Source: a bacterium (GTDB lineage: Bacteria > Cyanobacteriota > Vampirovibrionia > Obscuribacterales > Obscuribacteraceae). From it: a DNA stretch of 64,000 nt. Positions 1 to 11,591 of this stretch are shown here, one piece after another. Location of the stretch: NCBI GenBank assembly GCA_018062085.1, contig JAGOSY010000014.1, forward strand, positions 62,001 through 126,000, in the 5' to 3' direction. A program made the translations under genes and the position numbers. The notes beneath the pieces were generated by a model. It saw only the letters and a list, made by a program, of their open reading frames with translations, searched no databases and was not told where the DNA came from. Each line of letters starts with the position of its first letter. Within the stretch, counting starts at the first letter, position 1.

Positions 1-160
1 TAGTAGTTCTTTTGAACTTTTGCCTTTCCCCTACAAAGTAGTAATACCCAAATCAGTGGGCTGCGAAACCGACAGTTTTGGTTGGCACTATACAAATTTT
101 CATTGAAACTATGTTCTGGATTTGAAAATCAGATTCCTGGCCAATCTTGAGACTGTCTGA
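1..160. other. Intergenic edge, nothing recognised
   Basis: This stretch lies between the window edge and the stop codon of the HIT gene. It is AT-rich. I see no open frame with an SD, no tRNA-like fold and no obvious terminator in it. Confidence 0.5.
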
Positions 161-595
161 CTAGCCTGGGGGCCAGAGCATGCTGCGACCACCTAGAACG
201 TGTATATGCAGATGGCCTACTGATTGGCCGCCATCGGCGCCGGTGTTCACTACGAGGCGAAAGCCATTTTCTAGATTTTCTTTTGCCGCAATCAGTGCAG
301 CCTGCTGAAACAATTCGCCCATCAACAATTTGTCGTCGACTAGGTTGATATTTTTATAGTGTTTTTTGGGGATTACTAATAAATGGTTAGGTGCTTGAGG
401 AGTTATGTCTCTGATAGCAAAGCAATTTTTGTCTTCATGGACAAAAGAAGTGCTAATTTTGCCGCTGCCAATTTTGCAGAAAAGACAATTGCTTGTTTCT
501 TCGTTCTCTTCTAGCTTGTCTTTCTCTTCTAGCTTGTCTTTCTCTTCCGGTTTGTCTTTCAAATGCGTGTCCTTGTTTATGTAGGGAAAAAACAA
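161..595 (-). CDS. HIT (histidine triad) family nucleotide hydrolase
   Basis: A small cytosolic HINT-type nucleotide hydrolase is predicted. The core runs from CLFCKI (about residue 37) to the catalytic triad H128-x-H130-x-H132 in HLHIHVLGG, followed by the usual WPPG end. The family normally acts on purine nucleoside phosphoramidates or AMP-lysine conjugates. The frame opens with TTG and has no internal ATG before the core. About 20 N-terminal residues form a charged extension in which the hexapeptide EEKDKL is repeated, matching an 18-bp repeat in the DNA. No good SD precedes the TTG, so the real start may lie inside the extension. It is divergent from the GGDEF gene. Confidence 0.85.
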   Translation of the reverse strand: MFFPYINKDTHLKDKPEEKDKLEEKDKLEENEETSNCLFCKIGSGKISTSFVHEDKNCFAIRDITPQAPNHLLVIPKKHYKNINLVDDKLLMGELFQQAALIAAKENLENGFRLVVNTGADGGQSVGHLHIHVLGGRSMLWPPG

Positions 596-711
596 AGTAC
601 TATTTCTGCAGAGAGTTTATCCTTTTAGGTGACAAAATTTCAGTTAGTGAATTTCTTGTTGATCTGTGGAAGAAAGCCAAAAGAAACTATATAAGGTTTG
701 GAGTGAATTAG

Positions 712-2385
712 ATGACAAGTGATGGGAATATCCTGCCCCGCTTCGTGCAATTGCAGAAAACGCTGACCTCATCTCTTCGCCTGAAGGACGTCTTAGACTC
801 TGTTGTTGCTATGTTCACCGAACTAGCTGGTGGCGCTAAGGTTGCAATTTTTCTGGCCGACAATGAAAGTATGTCATTCAAGCTCATGGCGGCTAAGGGC
901 TATACAGAAGGGTCTTTAGACCAGCTCAAAATCGTTCCTTTTAACCTTGAGAGTTTGCTCAAATATGTCTATCAGAAACGCACTGGTTTCGCTGCGATAG
1001 ATGCCGCTTCGGCACCTGATTTTAGCGCCGCCATTATGAAGCGTGAGTCTTCTAATGGCCAGTTGGCATTACCAATGAGTACTGCCAATATGCTCGTTGG
1101 CGCTGTTTTAATGGAGGTAAACAATAGTCAGGTTCTTGGTTTGAGAGAGTTTCTCCAAGAATTGGCTGACCTCTGTGCCATTGCCATAGCTAATGCCGTT
1201 ATGTTTGGCCGTAGTGAATATGAGCGCGAGAGGTTGGCCACTCTGTATACCGCCACCTGTGCCTTAAATGACAGTGCTCTTGAGATTACCCAGGTATTGC
1301 AAGTGGCAGCTGACACTGCCCTCGTCTTGGCCAACACGCCAAGTTGTGCCATTGTTTTGCTCGATGAGGCTAATGATTCTTTTCAACTAGCTGCATTCAA
1401 GGGTCTGGATGGCCAGAGTTTGGGCGAGTTTGATATGAGCGTACGTAAGTCAATTGCCGGAAGCTGTTTGCGTTCAGGCAAGACCGAGGTTCTCGGGGAC
1501 GGCTCCAGGGAGCCATTTGGCTTGCCTCGAGCTATGGGCGGGAGGCCTTTTGCTAGTGCAGTGGCCCTGCCACTTGTCTTTGATCAGCGCAAAATTGGTG
1601 TGCTTGAAGTATTTTCAACTGATTCTCGTGCTTTCCAGCGTGAGCAAATTGAGCTGCTTGAGTCTTTGACTAAGCAAGTTTCAACATCACTCAATATTGC
1701 CCTCTCTCATGAATCTAATAGCTCTGCCGCCTTTCTTGATGCCCATACGGGCCTTTCAAACAGAGTGCATTTCGAACAAGCCCTTTCTAAAGAAGTAGAT
1801 CGCTCCCAGCGCCATAGTCGGGAGATGGCACTGCTTCTGGTTGACATTGATCACCTCAGCCAGATTAATGACATGCTTGGTCAGAATCGTGGTGATGAGG
1901 CAATCAAGCATGTTGCTAATACCATTCAGCTGACTTTGCGTGACATTGACTTACCCGCACGTTATGGTGGTGAAGAGTTTGCCATTATGTTGCCTGAAAC
2001 TGGCCACTCCAATGCTCTTGATGTGGCCGAGAGATTGCGCCAGAAAGTGCGTAAATCACCAGCGCCTGGTATCGGCCTAATCACTGTATCAATTGGCGTG
2101 GCGACCTTTCCAGGCAATGCTGATGGCGCCGCTGCGCTTCTAAGAGATGCTGAGCAGGCACTTAATGTAGCCAAGTTTGAAGGGCGAGACCGCATCAAGG
2201 GGGCGCAAACTGGAAGTCATAGCGAAAGTGGCTCGCTTTCATGGAATGACTTAGCCAGTCAAGCCAAGATGGCGGTTATATCTGAAAGGCAAGCGCGTTT
2301 GCAAAGCCGCCTGACAGCCACTCCTGAATATGCTACTTGGCTAGCAAAGCCGGGTAGTCTGGTTGGTAAGAAGAAAGGTACTTAA
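712..2385 (+). CDS. Diguanylate cyclase with two GAF domains (GAF-GAF-GGDEF)
   Basis: The protein has 557 residues. Two GAF-like sensor domains (about 15-160 and 175-330) precede a GGDEF domain (about 345-500). The active-site loop is RYGGEEF with GGEEF at 419-423. An RxxD motif, RDID at 410-413, lies exactly five residues upstream and matches the product-inhibition I-site, so the domain looks fully competent to make cyclic di-GMP. No membrane segment is visible, so it should be cytosolic. About 55 residues follow the GGDEF domain without a recognised fold. The start is ATG, with GGAG about ten bases upstream. It is the only one of three GGDEF proteins in this window with an intact signature. 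Confidence 0.92.
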   Translation: MTSDGNILPRFVQLQKTLTSSLRLKDVLDSVVAMFTELAGGAKVAIFLADNESMSFKLMAAKGYTEGSLDQLKIVPFNLESLLKYVYQKRTGFAAIDAASAPDFSAAIMKRESSNGQLALPMSTANMLVGAVLMEVNNSQVLGLREFLQELADLCAIAIANAVMFGRSEYERERLATLYTATCALNDSALEITQVLQVAADTALVLANTPSCAIVLLDEANDSFQLAAFKGLDGQSLGEFDMSVRKSIAGSCLRSGKTEVLGDGSREPFGLPRAMGGRPFASAVALPLVFDQRKIGVLEVFSTDSRAFQREQIELLESLTKQVSTSLNIALSHESNSSAAFLDAHTGLSNRVHFEQALSKEVDRSQRHSREMALLLVDIDHLSQINDMLGQNRGDEAIKHVANTIQLTLRDIDLPARYGGEEFAIMLPETGHSNALDVAERLRQKVRKSPAPGIGLITVSIGVATFPGNADGAAALLRDAEQALNVAKFEGRDRIKGAQTGSHSESGSLSWNDLASQAKMAVISERQARLQSRLTATPEYATWLAKPGSLVGKKKGT

Positions 2386-2590
2386 AAAGAGTTCTGGGAC
2401 TTTGTGTTTTTAGGTAATGGCTAATTCTTAAGAAATATAGCCAAACAAGCGCTGGTCTTGGTTTTGGTCTATACACTTCATGTTGTGAGCAATCTCCCTG
2501 TTTCCCTCTCGACTAGATAGGCGAATGAGTAGATGGGCTCCACTACACATTTAAATTGCGAGTGAATCTTCGTAATAGGAGGATAGAACC

Positions 2591-2902
2591 TTGGCTACTG
2601 CATCTGCGAACAAGCTTCAACTGAAACCATTGGCTGACCGCGTTGTTTTGAAAAAACTAGACGCTGAAGACAAAACTTCAGGCGGCATTGTCCTTCCTGA
2701 TACTGCCAAAGAGAAGCCGCAGCAAGGCGAAATCTTGGCCGTAGGACCTGGCCGTGTTGATGACAAAGGCAACCGTACACCGATGGAAGTAAAAGTAGGC
2801 GACAAAGTGTTGTTCGCTAAATACTCAGGAACTGAAGTCAAAATCGAAGGCGTTGAGTACCTAATCATGACTGAGCGTGACATCCTCGCTGTAGTCGGTT
2901 AA
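2591..2902 (+). CDS. groES: Co-chaperonin GroES
   Basis: This is the lid heptamer of the GroEL folding chamber. The sequence is canonical: [10 protein letters not shown] near the N-terminus, the mobile-loop region [11 protein letters not shown], and the C-terminal [14 protein letters not shown]. At 103 residues it is slightly longer than the usual 95-97 because of a short leader ([10 protein letters not shown]). The start codon is TTG. AGGAGGA at 2577-2583, seven bases upstream, makes this start secure. It is followed 63 bp later by groEL. I found no CIRCE (HrcA) inverted repeat in the 205 bp upstream. Confidence 0.97.
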   Translation: MATASANKLQLKPLADRVVLKKLDAEDKTSGGIVLPDTAKEKPQQGEILAVGPGRVDDKGNRTPMEVKVGDKVLFAKYSGTEVKIEGVEYLIMTERDILAVVG

Positions 2903-2941
2903 TTCAATTCTTCAAGCTCAATAAAGTAATCAACCCTATAA

Positions 2942-4594
<1,653 letters not shown>

Positions 4595-4657
4595 ATCTCT
4601 GTGAAAACAGTCAATTAGAAAGAGCATTGTTCTAAAGCTAAAGGCAAAGCTAAAGCC

Positions 4658-4686
4658 AAAAGGCGAGGACTTAGTCCTCGCCTTTT
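4658..4686 (+). terminator. Rho-independent terminator of groESL
   Basis: A perfect 13-bp stem (left arm 4658-4670, loop TTA, right arm 4674-4686) begins with AAAA and ends in TTTT, so it can work on either strand. It lies 64 bp after the groEL stop codon. Confidence 0.9.
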
Positions 4687-6004
<1,318 letters not shown>

Positions 6005-6018
6005 CGAAAAGGTTATAC

Positions 6019-6891
6019 TTGACGACTACTCGGTTTGTGGATAAATTTCTGGGCAGCAATTGTGGCAAAAGTATGAAGCGACCTGACTTAAATAGACTAC
6101 GCAATTCTTTCTGGCCGAAAGTCGCACTGCTCTTAGTCGTCAGTAATATGCTTGGTAATATAGTCAGCATTGAGCATAGCAACGCGCTTTGTTCTGAGCC
6201 TGGCCCTGCTTGTGCTGCATCCGCCGATGATCTCTTCTCCAAGAAAAGTCTGTTTGATAGAGATGATCTCTTTAATGACAATGAGGTCAAGAAAAACGAG
6301 GAAGCGCAAGCTTCTAAGGCGAAAGTGGAAGCTGTCAATAAGGTGATTCGCCAGCACGAATTGATGACATCTATGGCCATAAATGATGGCCAAATGTTTG
6401 ACCAGATGCGTCAGGTGGCTAACTGGGTTGATAATTGGATAGTGTGGAATCATCGATTTCCTGAAATTGGCGATGAGACAACTTATGCTCTACAGCAACT
6501 GAACGAGTTGATTCCCAATAATCCCTATATAGCAGGCAGTGCTTACATGGTCTCTGGTCAGACTGTAGACAATGCTTATTTGAATCAAGAAGGCGAGCAG
6601 CCGACGCCACCAATGGCAGATTCTAAAATAGACAACGATCGCATTGTGTTTGTGCGAGATTTTGGACTGACAGTGCTCGAAATTGATCAATATAGTGTTG
6701 ACCCACCAGTTGATTGGCGAGCTAAGCCTGGCACAATCACAGTCATTACCAACGACCAGTACCTCTTCATTGTTTGGGGGGCTGGCGCTGATGGCAAACC
6801 TTTGCGAGACCTCAGCTCCAAACGCGTGCGTTTTGCTGTCGGAAATTATCAGCGCTGGGATGCGCCAGTTATGGACAACCAAGTTGACTAG
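6019..6891 (+). CDS. Uncharacterised membrane-anchored or secreted protein
   Basis: I do not recognise this 290-residue protein. A hydrophobic segment (about 33-50) after a basic N-terminus looks like a signal anchor or uncleaved signal. A charged linker with a repeated D-D-L-F motif (about 70-90) comes next. A mixed alpha/beta region ends in KPLRDLSSKRVRFAVGNYQ. The start is TTG, supported by AAAAGG seven bases upstream; ATG at 6073 is the alternative. It lies immediately after the iminopeptidase and may be co-transcribed with it. Confidence 0.6.
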   Translation: MTTTRFVDKFLGSNCGKSMKRPDLNRLRNSFWPKVALLLVVSNMLGNIVSIEHSNALCSEPGPACAASADDLFSKKSLFDRDDLFNDNEVKKNEEAQASKAKVEAVNKVIRQHELMTSMAINDGQMFDQMRQVANWVDNWIVWNHRFPEIGDETTYALQQLNELIPNNPYIAGSAYMVSGQTVDNAYLNQEGEQPTPPMADSKIDNDRIVFVRDFGLTVLEIDQYSVDPPVDWRAKPGTITVITNDQYLFIVWGAGADGKPLRDLSSKRVRFAVGNYQRWDAPVMDNQVD

Positions 6892-6989
6892 TTTTCGAAA
6901 ATTGATTTTGAGAAGACTGATCTTTAGAAGACTAATTTTGATATGAATTGATTTAGAGAAAATTTGATAGTAAGTGAAGGTGATAGTAA

Positions 6990-7772
6990 GTGATTGATTT
7001 GTCTGCCAGCTCGCCATTGATGATTGTTTCGTTCTCGGTGGAGGATTCTAAGCAAGCCGATTTTGATCGTTTTTACCATCATCAGTTTTTGCCAAAGTTG
7101 CTTTCTATATCTCCGGAAATCAAAAACATTGCCCGCTATCAAGCTGACAGTGTTGTTGCGGCCAACACTGTAGCTGGTCAATATCTGACTATCTATGAAT
7201 TGGCCAATAGCGATGCGCTGAAGCAAACAGAGCAAATTTTTGAACGCACTGGCTTTGCCGAAGAGTTGGCTCAGTTTAGACAATGGAAAGAGTCTGCTCT
7301 CAAGAACTTCTCTCGCACTAGTTACCAGCCAATTTATGAGCATGAACGCCGTGTCTATAATGGTCATTTCGGCCGGTGTCCGATGCTCTTTTTTAGTTCT
7401 GCAATTAAAGTGCAAGACTCAGATGCCTTCCGTCAGTGGTATCAGCTCTCTTATTTGCCGCGGCTGATGGCAGATGTGCCCTCGCTTAGTGGCTGTCGCC
7501 GCTATGCTGCATGGACTAATACCAGTATTGAAGCCAGTGAAAAAGCTAGTAGTGGAAAAGCTGGTAGTGATAAATCAGCAAATAAAGAGAAAGCGGTGCA
7601 GTACATCACTGTGATGGAAAGTATTGACGAGCTTACCCTTTCACATTCGATTGAACGTATGGCTGTGCCTCATCGCTCCATCGAAAATGAAGGAATGCAA
7701 AAATGGCTAGATTCAGCCGTTTCATTCACCGCTACCAATACATTTAGGCCAATATTCTGTTTGCCTGAGTAG
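6990..7772 (+). CDS. Duplicated ferredoxin-like (dimeric alpha-beta barrel/EthD-like) protein
   Basis: The 260 residues contain two related halves. Half 1 has FDRFYHHQFLPKLLSISPEI...ARY and ends QYLTIYEL. Half 2 has FRQWYQLSYLPRLMADVPSL...RRY and ends QYITVMES. Both open with a beta strand (MIVSFSV, MLFFSSA). This spacing is typical of small stress-response/EthD-like alpha-beta barrels, here fused in tandem. A Ser/Lys/Gly-rich insert sits in half 2 (about 185-205). The start is GTG with AAGGTGAT upstream. Enzymatic function is unknown. Confidence 0.6.
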   Translation: MIDLSASSPLMIVSFSVEDSKQADFDRFYHHQFLPKLLSISPEIKNIARYQADSVVAANTVAGQYLTIYELANSDALKQTEQIFERTGFAEELAQFRQWKESALKNFSRTSYQPIYEHERRVYNGHFGRCPMLFFSSAIKVQDSDAFRQWYQLSYLPRLMADVPSLSGCRRYAAWTNTSIEASEKASSGKAGSDKSANKEKAVQYITVMESIDELTLSHSIERMAVPHRSIENEGMQKWLDSAVSFTATNTFRPIFCLPE

Positions 7773-7830
7773 CTCAGGCGTTGCTCTTCTTTTTTGCTCT
7801 GCATTGTCACTAACCTATTGCGCTTTTGAA

Positions 7831-7866
7831 AAGCAGAGAGATTTTCCCGAGAAAATCTCTCTGCTT
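7831..7866. terminator. Perfect hairpin, probable terminator between convergent genes
   Basis: A 16-bp perfect stem (7831-7846 and 7851-7866) has loop CCGA. Its inner arms AGATTTTC/GAAAATCT recur in the adjacent 52-bp palindrome. It lies 58 bp after the stop of the plus-strand gene and before the end of ispF on the minus strand. No long T-run follows, so its action as an intrinsic terminator is inferred. Confidence 0.65.
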
Positions 7867-7882
7867 ACGTTGTCGTTTTGTC

Positions 7883-7934
7883 GCCTGCTAAAACAGTCAG
7901 ATTTTCTTAAGAAAATCTGACTGTTTTAGCAGGC
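7883..7934. repeat. 52-bp perfect palindrome
   Basis: Positions 7883-7908 and 7909-7934 are exact reverse complements with no loop (axis TT/AA). The core AGATTTTC-TTAA-GAAAATCT repeats the core of the hairpin 17 bp upstream. It lies 42 bp beyond the ispF stop on the minus strand and is a likely bidirectional terminator or structural element of the convergent junction. Confidence 0.8.
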
Positions 7935-7975
7935 AAAAACTGAGGCTAGAAGCTCGTTTGAATTTTGGCGGTTAT

Positions 7976-8461
7976 CTATTCTTGATAGAGCAGAGCTACA
8001 GCTTGGCAGGCCAGAGCGTTGCCTAGGCCGATAGCGTCCAGGCCTTCATGGGTCTTAGCTTTGACGCTAATGCGTGACAGCTCGATATTTAAGACTTCAG
8101 CTAGTAAAGTTCTAATTGACTCTAAATGTGGTGCCATCTTGGGTTGTTCCACAATTATGGTTGAATCAATGTTGCCTATGACAAAGCCTTGACTGGTGAC
8201 TAACCCTTTCACTTGGGCGAGCATATCCAGTGAATTCGCGCCTTTATAGCGCTCATCAGATGGTGGAAAATGCTGGCCTATATCTCCTAATGAAAGTGCT
8301 CCAAGCAGAGAGTCGATAATGGCATGGATGAGAACATCTCCATCTGAATGACCAAGTGGGCCTTTCTCAAAGGGAATGGTGAGGCCTCCCAGAATCAGTG
8401 GGCGACCGTCCACTAACTGGTGAATGTCATAGCCTTGGCCGATGCGAATTGTTGAAGACAA
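7976..8461 (-). CDS. ispF: 2-C-methyl-D-erythritol 2,4-cyclodiphosphate synthase IspF
   Basis: This MEP (non-mevalonate) isoprenoid pathway enzyme makes the cyclodiphosphate from CDP-ME 2-phosphate. The metal-binding residues D12 and H14 in GYDIH, the GHSDGD motif, and the C-terminal KAKTHEGLDAIGLGNALACQA all match the family, and 161 residues is the normal length. The start is TTG, supported by AGAGG about six bases upstream. It lies 49 bp downstream of the biotin carboxylase gene on the same strand, so co-transcription is possible. Confidence 0.96.
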   Translation of the reverse strand: MSSTIRIGQGYDIHQLVDGRPLILGGLTIPFEKGPLGHSDGDVLIHAIIDSLLGALSLGDIGQHFPPSDERYKGANSLDMLAQVKGLVTSQGFVIGNIDSTIIVEQPKMAPHLESIRTLLAEVLNIELSRISVKAKTHEGLDAIGLGNALACQAVALLYQE

Positions 8462-8510
8462 ATGGATACCTCTAATGTTTTTGGTCGCAGACGCCTTAGT
8501 TGTCGATGAC

Positions 8511-10433
8511 CTAGTCGCCGATAACCATCAAAAGTGAATGGGCATCAACTGTTTGACCAGATTTAACTTTAATTTCTTTGACCACGCCGTCGCGGTCTGC
8601 CACTATATCTGATTCCATTTTCATGGCTTCAAAGATCATCACTTTCTCGCCAGTTTTAACGGCCGCTCCCTCTTTCACTATGATTTCTTTAACCAAGCCA
8701 TGCATAGTCGATTGCACTTTACCGCTGCCGGCAGCATTGGCTGTGGCCGTTAGGGTCTTAGCTGCGCGCTCTTTCTGTGCGGCGCTGCCAGAACCAGAGC
8801 CAGAACTATTACTTCTCATGCCGCTAGTGCTCGTGCCAGGTTTGATCTGGGTGCGTGGTTTAGTTGGATCTATCATTTCAGTCACTGCTACTTTAAAGAC
8901 TTTTTGATTGACATCAACTTCAAAATTGCGAGTATCAGATCGTTCGATGGTATTTTCAGTCGCTGCTCCGCTGGCCGCTGCTCCGCTGGCCGCCGCTCCG
9001 TTTGCTGGCGCCTGGCCATTGCCGTTGCCTGCTGTTGATCCGGCTGCAGGCTTAGCTGCTGGCGTCAAATTTAACTCAGCCGCAATGGCCGCGAAGCGTT
9101 TCATGAAGTCTTGTTCTACATAAGTAGTGAAGACTTCTCCGCTTTTGAAAGCAGCATCTTCCAGCATGGCTATGTGCCAAGGAATTGTAGTAGATACCCC
9201 TTCGATGATGAAATGTTTGAGAGCCACTTTTGTGCGGGCAATGGCTTCTTCTCTGGTCCTTCCCCAGACCACTAATTTAGCTAATAGCGAGTCATAGAAA
9301 GGCAAAATTGTGTAACCGGGGTAGCAGGCTGTATCTATCCGTACCCAAGGATGATGGGGCAGCTCAAAGCGGTTAAGGGTGCCTGGGCTAGGCATGAAGT
9401 TTTTGAATGGATCTTCAGCGTTAATGCGACATTCAATGGCGTGTCCGCGCGGAATAATTTGCTCTTGTGTGAATGACAGTTTATTGCCGGCGGCAATCAG
9501 TAATTGTTCTTTGACAATATCAATGCCAGTAATTAATTCGCTGATTGGATGTTCAACTTGAATTCTTGTGTTGACTTCAAGGAAATAAAACTCTTTGCCT
9601 GAGACCATGCATTCTACTGTGCCAGCCGATGAATAGCCGAGGGCAGCAGCGGCTTTAACTGCTGCGGCAGTAAGCCTCGCGCGCAAGTCTTTATCTAGTT
9701 TTGCTGCAGGTGCTTCTTCTAAGAGCTTTTGGTGACGCCGTTGGCTAGAGCAATCTCGCTCAAACAAATGAACGATATTGCCGTGTTCATCAGCAATTAT
9801 TTGCACTTCGATGTGTCGTGGTTGGTCAAGATATTTTTCGACATATACTTCATCGCTGCCAAAATAAGAGGCGCCTTCTCGTTGAGCCCCTGCTAAAGCT
9901 TGTTCTACGTCTTCTTCCTTGCGCACTACGCGAAGGCCTCGACCGCCACCACCGGCACTGGCTTTAATGGCAATGGGATAACCATATTTTTTGCCTAGTT
10001 CGATTACTTCTGCTGTTGTCTTTACAGGGTCAGTGGTGCCAGGTACAACTGGCACGCCAGCTTTGTCCATAACTCTTCGTGATTCGATTTTTGAACCCAT
10101 CCTGTGAATTACCTCAGGAGAGGGGCCTATGAATTTCACTCCAGCATCGGCGCACTGCCGAGCAAAGTCTGCATTTTCTGCTAGAAATCCGTAGCCTGGG
10201 TGAATGGCATCAGCGCCTGCGCGTTTGGCGATATTAAGAATTTGAGTTCCATCTAAGTAAACTTTTGCCGGTTGACCCTCAAGACGCCATCTCTCGCTGG
10301 CCATTTGTACATGTTTGCCGTCTTTATCAGGTTCAGAGAATATGGCGACAGTTTCTAAGCCTAGTTCGCGGCAGGCTTGAATAACTCTAACGGCGATTTC
10401 GCCGCGATTGGCAATAAGAACCTTTTTGAACAT
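8511..10433 (-). CDS. Biotin carboxylase-BCCP fusion (acyl-CoA/pyruvate carboxylase alpha subunit)
   Basis: This cytosolic ATP-dependent biotin carboxylation subunit has 640 residues. Residues 1-450 are a full biotin carboxylase: NRGEIAVRV, HPGYGFLAENADFA, ATP-loop GGGGRGLR, and EVNTRIQVEHPISE. A low-complexity Ala/Gly linker with repeated GAAAS follows. The last about 75 residues are a biotinyl domain with EAMKMES, the biotin Lys at 605 lying 35 residues from the end as is usual. ATG at 10433 has GGAGAGG upstream and gives the canonical MFKKVLIANRG; a TTG four codons earlier is less likely. The carboxyltransferase subunit is not in this window, so the acyl substrate cannot be assigned. Confidence 0.9.
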   Translation of the reverse strand: MFKKVLIANRGEIAVRVIQACRELGLETVAIFSEPDKDGKHVQMASERWRLEGQPAKVYLDGTQILNIAKRAGADAIHPGYGFLAENADFARQCADAGVKFIGPSPEVIHRMGSKIESRRVMDKAGVPVVPGTTDPVKTTAEVIELGKKYGYPIAIKASAGGGGRGLRVVRKEEDVEQALAGAQREGASYFGSDEVYVEKYLDQPRHIEVQIIADEHGNIVHLFERDCSSQRRHQKLLEEAPAAKLDKDLRARLTAAAVKAAAALGYSSAGTVECMVSGKEFYFLEVNTRIQVEHPISELITGIDIVKEQLLIAAGNKLSFTQEQIIPRGHAIECRINAEDPFKNFMPSPGTLNRFELPHHPWVRIDTACYPGYTILPFYDSLLAKLVVWGRTREEAIARTKVALKHFIIEGVSTTIPWHIAMLEDAAFKSGEVFTTYVEQDFMKRFAAIAAELNLTPAAKPAAGSTAGNGNGQAPANGAAASGAAASGAATENTIERSDTRNFEVDVNQKVFKVAVTEMIDPTKPRTQIKPGTSTSGMRSNSSGSGSGSAAQKERAAKTLTATANAAGSGKVQSTMHGLVKEIIVKEGAAVKTGEKVMIFEAMKMESDIVADRDGVVKEIKVKSGQTVDAHSLLMVIGD

Positions 10434-10559
10434 TTGCCTCTCCAATTAGACGGTGAAGGTTTTAGTTTCGCTTGACTACGCTGGCTGTCTTGTTATCGGT
10501 AGTCAGTAGCATTCGATAGCATTGGTATATTCTTTCATTGACTATGACTTGTATTTAAA

Positions 10560-10578
10560 CTCATTTATATAAAATGAG
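10560..10578. promoter_or_regulatory. Operator-like palindrome between divergent acyl-CoA genes
   Basis: CTCATTT (10560-10566) and AAATGAG (10572-10578) form a perfect 7-bp inverted repeat around ATATA. It lies in the 282-bp region between the biotin carboxylase and the divergent 3-hydroxyacyl-CoA dehydrogenase. Its size fits a dimeric regulator such as a TetR-family protein; the regulator is unknown. A second smaller one, ATGACA-GT-TGTCAT, lies at 10634-10647. Confidence 0.4.
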
Positions 10579-10715
10579 CAGAACTTATGATTTCCTCCTG
10601 ATTACCTGCTTTCGGCTCTGAGTTGCCAGCGCCATGACAGTTGTCATAGTGTTGTTTGTGGCATAGTGGCACATACGTAGATGGTACGATCTGAAGGTCA
10701 CTTTGGGAGTTCATA

Positions 10716-11585
10716 ATGGCAGGAGCCAGTACATTTGGGACCGTTTTTGTCGCTGGTAGCGGTTTCATGGGGTCAGCTATAGCCTTTTTGGTTGCGTCTA
10801 AGACCTCGGCAAGCGTTCAAATTTACGATATATCTGATGCTCAGCTGGCTAAGGCTGAAGCAACTATAGAAAAATTCGGTAAATCTTCAGTTGAGAAAGG
10901 ATTTCTCACTGTTGATCAGTTTATTGATGTGAAGAAGCGCATTCACGCAACCAAGTCTGAAAAATTGGCTGCCCACAGCGATATTGTCATTGAGGCCATC
11001 GCTGAAGACCTAGAGCTGAAGAAAGACTTGTTCAAGCGCCTTGACAATATTTGCAAGAAAGAAGCAATTTTCGCCTCTAATACTTCTTCGCTGTCGATTA
11101 CCAGTCTTGCTGCTGCCACAAAGCGTTCTGGTCAGTTTATTGGTATGCACTTTTTCTCTCCCGCTCACATAATGAAGTTGGTTGAGCTAATTCCTGGCTA
11201 CGATACTACTGATGAGACTCTAGAGAAAGTCAAAAAGTTTGGCGAAGATTTGGGTAAGACTCTGATTTGTTCTAAAGATTTTCCTGGTTTTGTTACCACT
11301 AGACTCGGCCTAGTGCTAATTAACGAGGCTGCTTTTGCGCTGATGGAAGGCCTTTCTACTCCCAAAGAAATCGATACAGGCATGGTGCTTGGTTACAATC
11401 ACCCGATGGGGCCCTTGGCTCTTGCCGATTTTATTGGTTTAGATATCTGTTTGCATATTCTCGAAACGCTGCAAGAGGGGTTTGGAGATCCGAAGTACAG
11501 ACCCTGCCCTATAATCAAGCAGTTGGTGTCGGCTGGGCATTTGGGCAAGAAAACCGGCAAGGGATTCTATGACTACGGTGGTTAA
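10716..11585 (+). CDS. 3-hydroxyacyl-CoA (3-hydroxybutyryl-CoA) dehydrogenase
   Basis: This NAD-dependent enzyme interconverts 3-hydroxyacyl-CoA and 3-oxoacyl-CoA in beta-oxidation or butyrate-type pathways. It has a Rossmann motif near the N-terminus (GSGFMGSAIA), SNTSSLSI, the catalytic His in GMHFFSPAHIMKLVE, the conserved NHPMGPLALADFIGLD, and the closing GKKTGKGFYDY. Its 289 residues match the single-function family, with no enoyl-CoA hydratase domain. GGGAG precedes the ATG by seven bases. The divergent carboxylase upstream suggests shared control of acyl-CoA metabolism. The glycosyltransferase follows after only 6 bp. Confidence 0.93.
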   Translation: MAGASTFGTVFVAGSGFMGSAIAFLVASKTSASVQIYDISDAQLAKAEATIEKFGKSSVEKGFLTVDQFIDVKKRIHATKSEKLAAHSDIVIEAIAEDLELKKDLFKRLDNICKKEAIFASNTSSLSITSLAAATKRSGQFIGMHFFSPAHIMKLVELIPGYDTTDETLEKVKKFGEDLGKTLICSKDFPGFVTTRLGLVLINEAAFALMEGLSTPKEIDTGMVLGYNHPMGPLALADFIGLDICLHILETLQEGFGDPKYRPCPIIKQLVSAGHLGKKTGKGFYDYGG

Positions 11586-11591
11586 TTAGAC

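Noticed and set aside
2386..2590. CIRCE/HrcA operator before groES
   Set aside because: No TTAGCACTC-N9-GAGTGCTAA or close variant is present.
10565..10768. 67-residue minus-strand ORF upstream of hbd
   Set aside because: It has no SD, overlaps the hbd start and covers the palindromic control region. A good AGGAGG near 10595 on that strand has no start codon after it.
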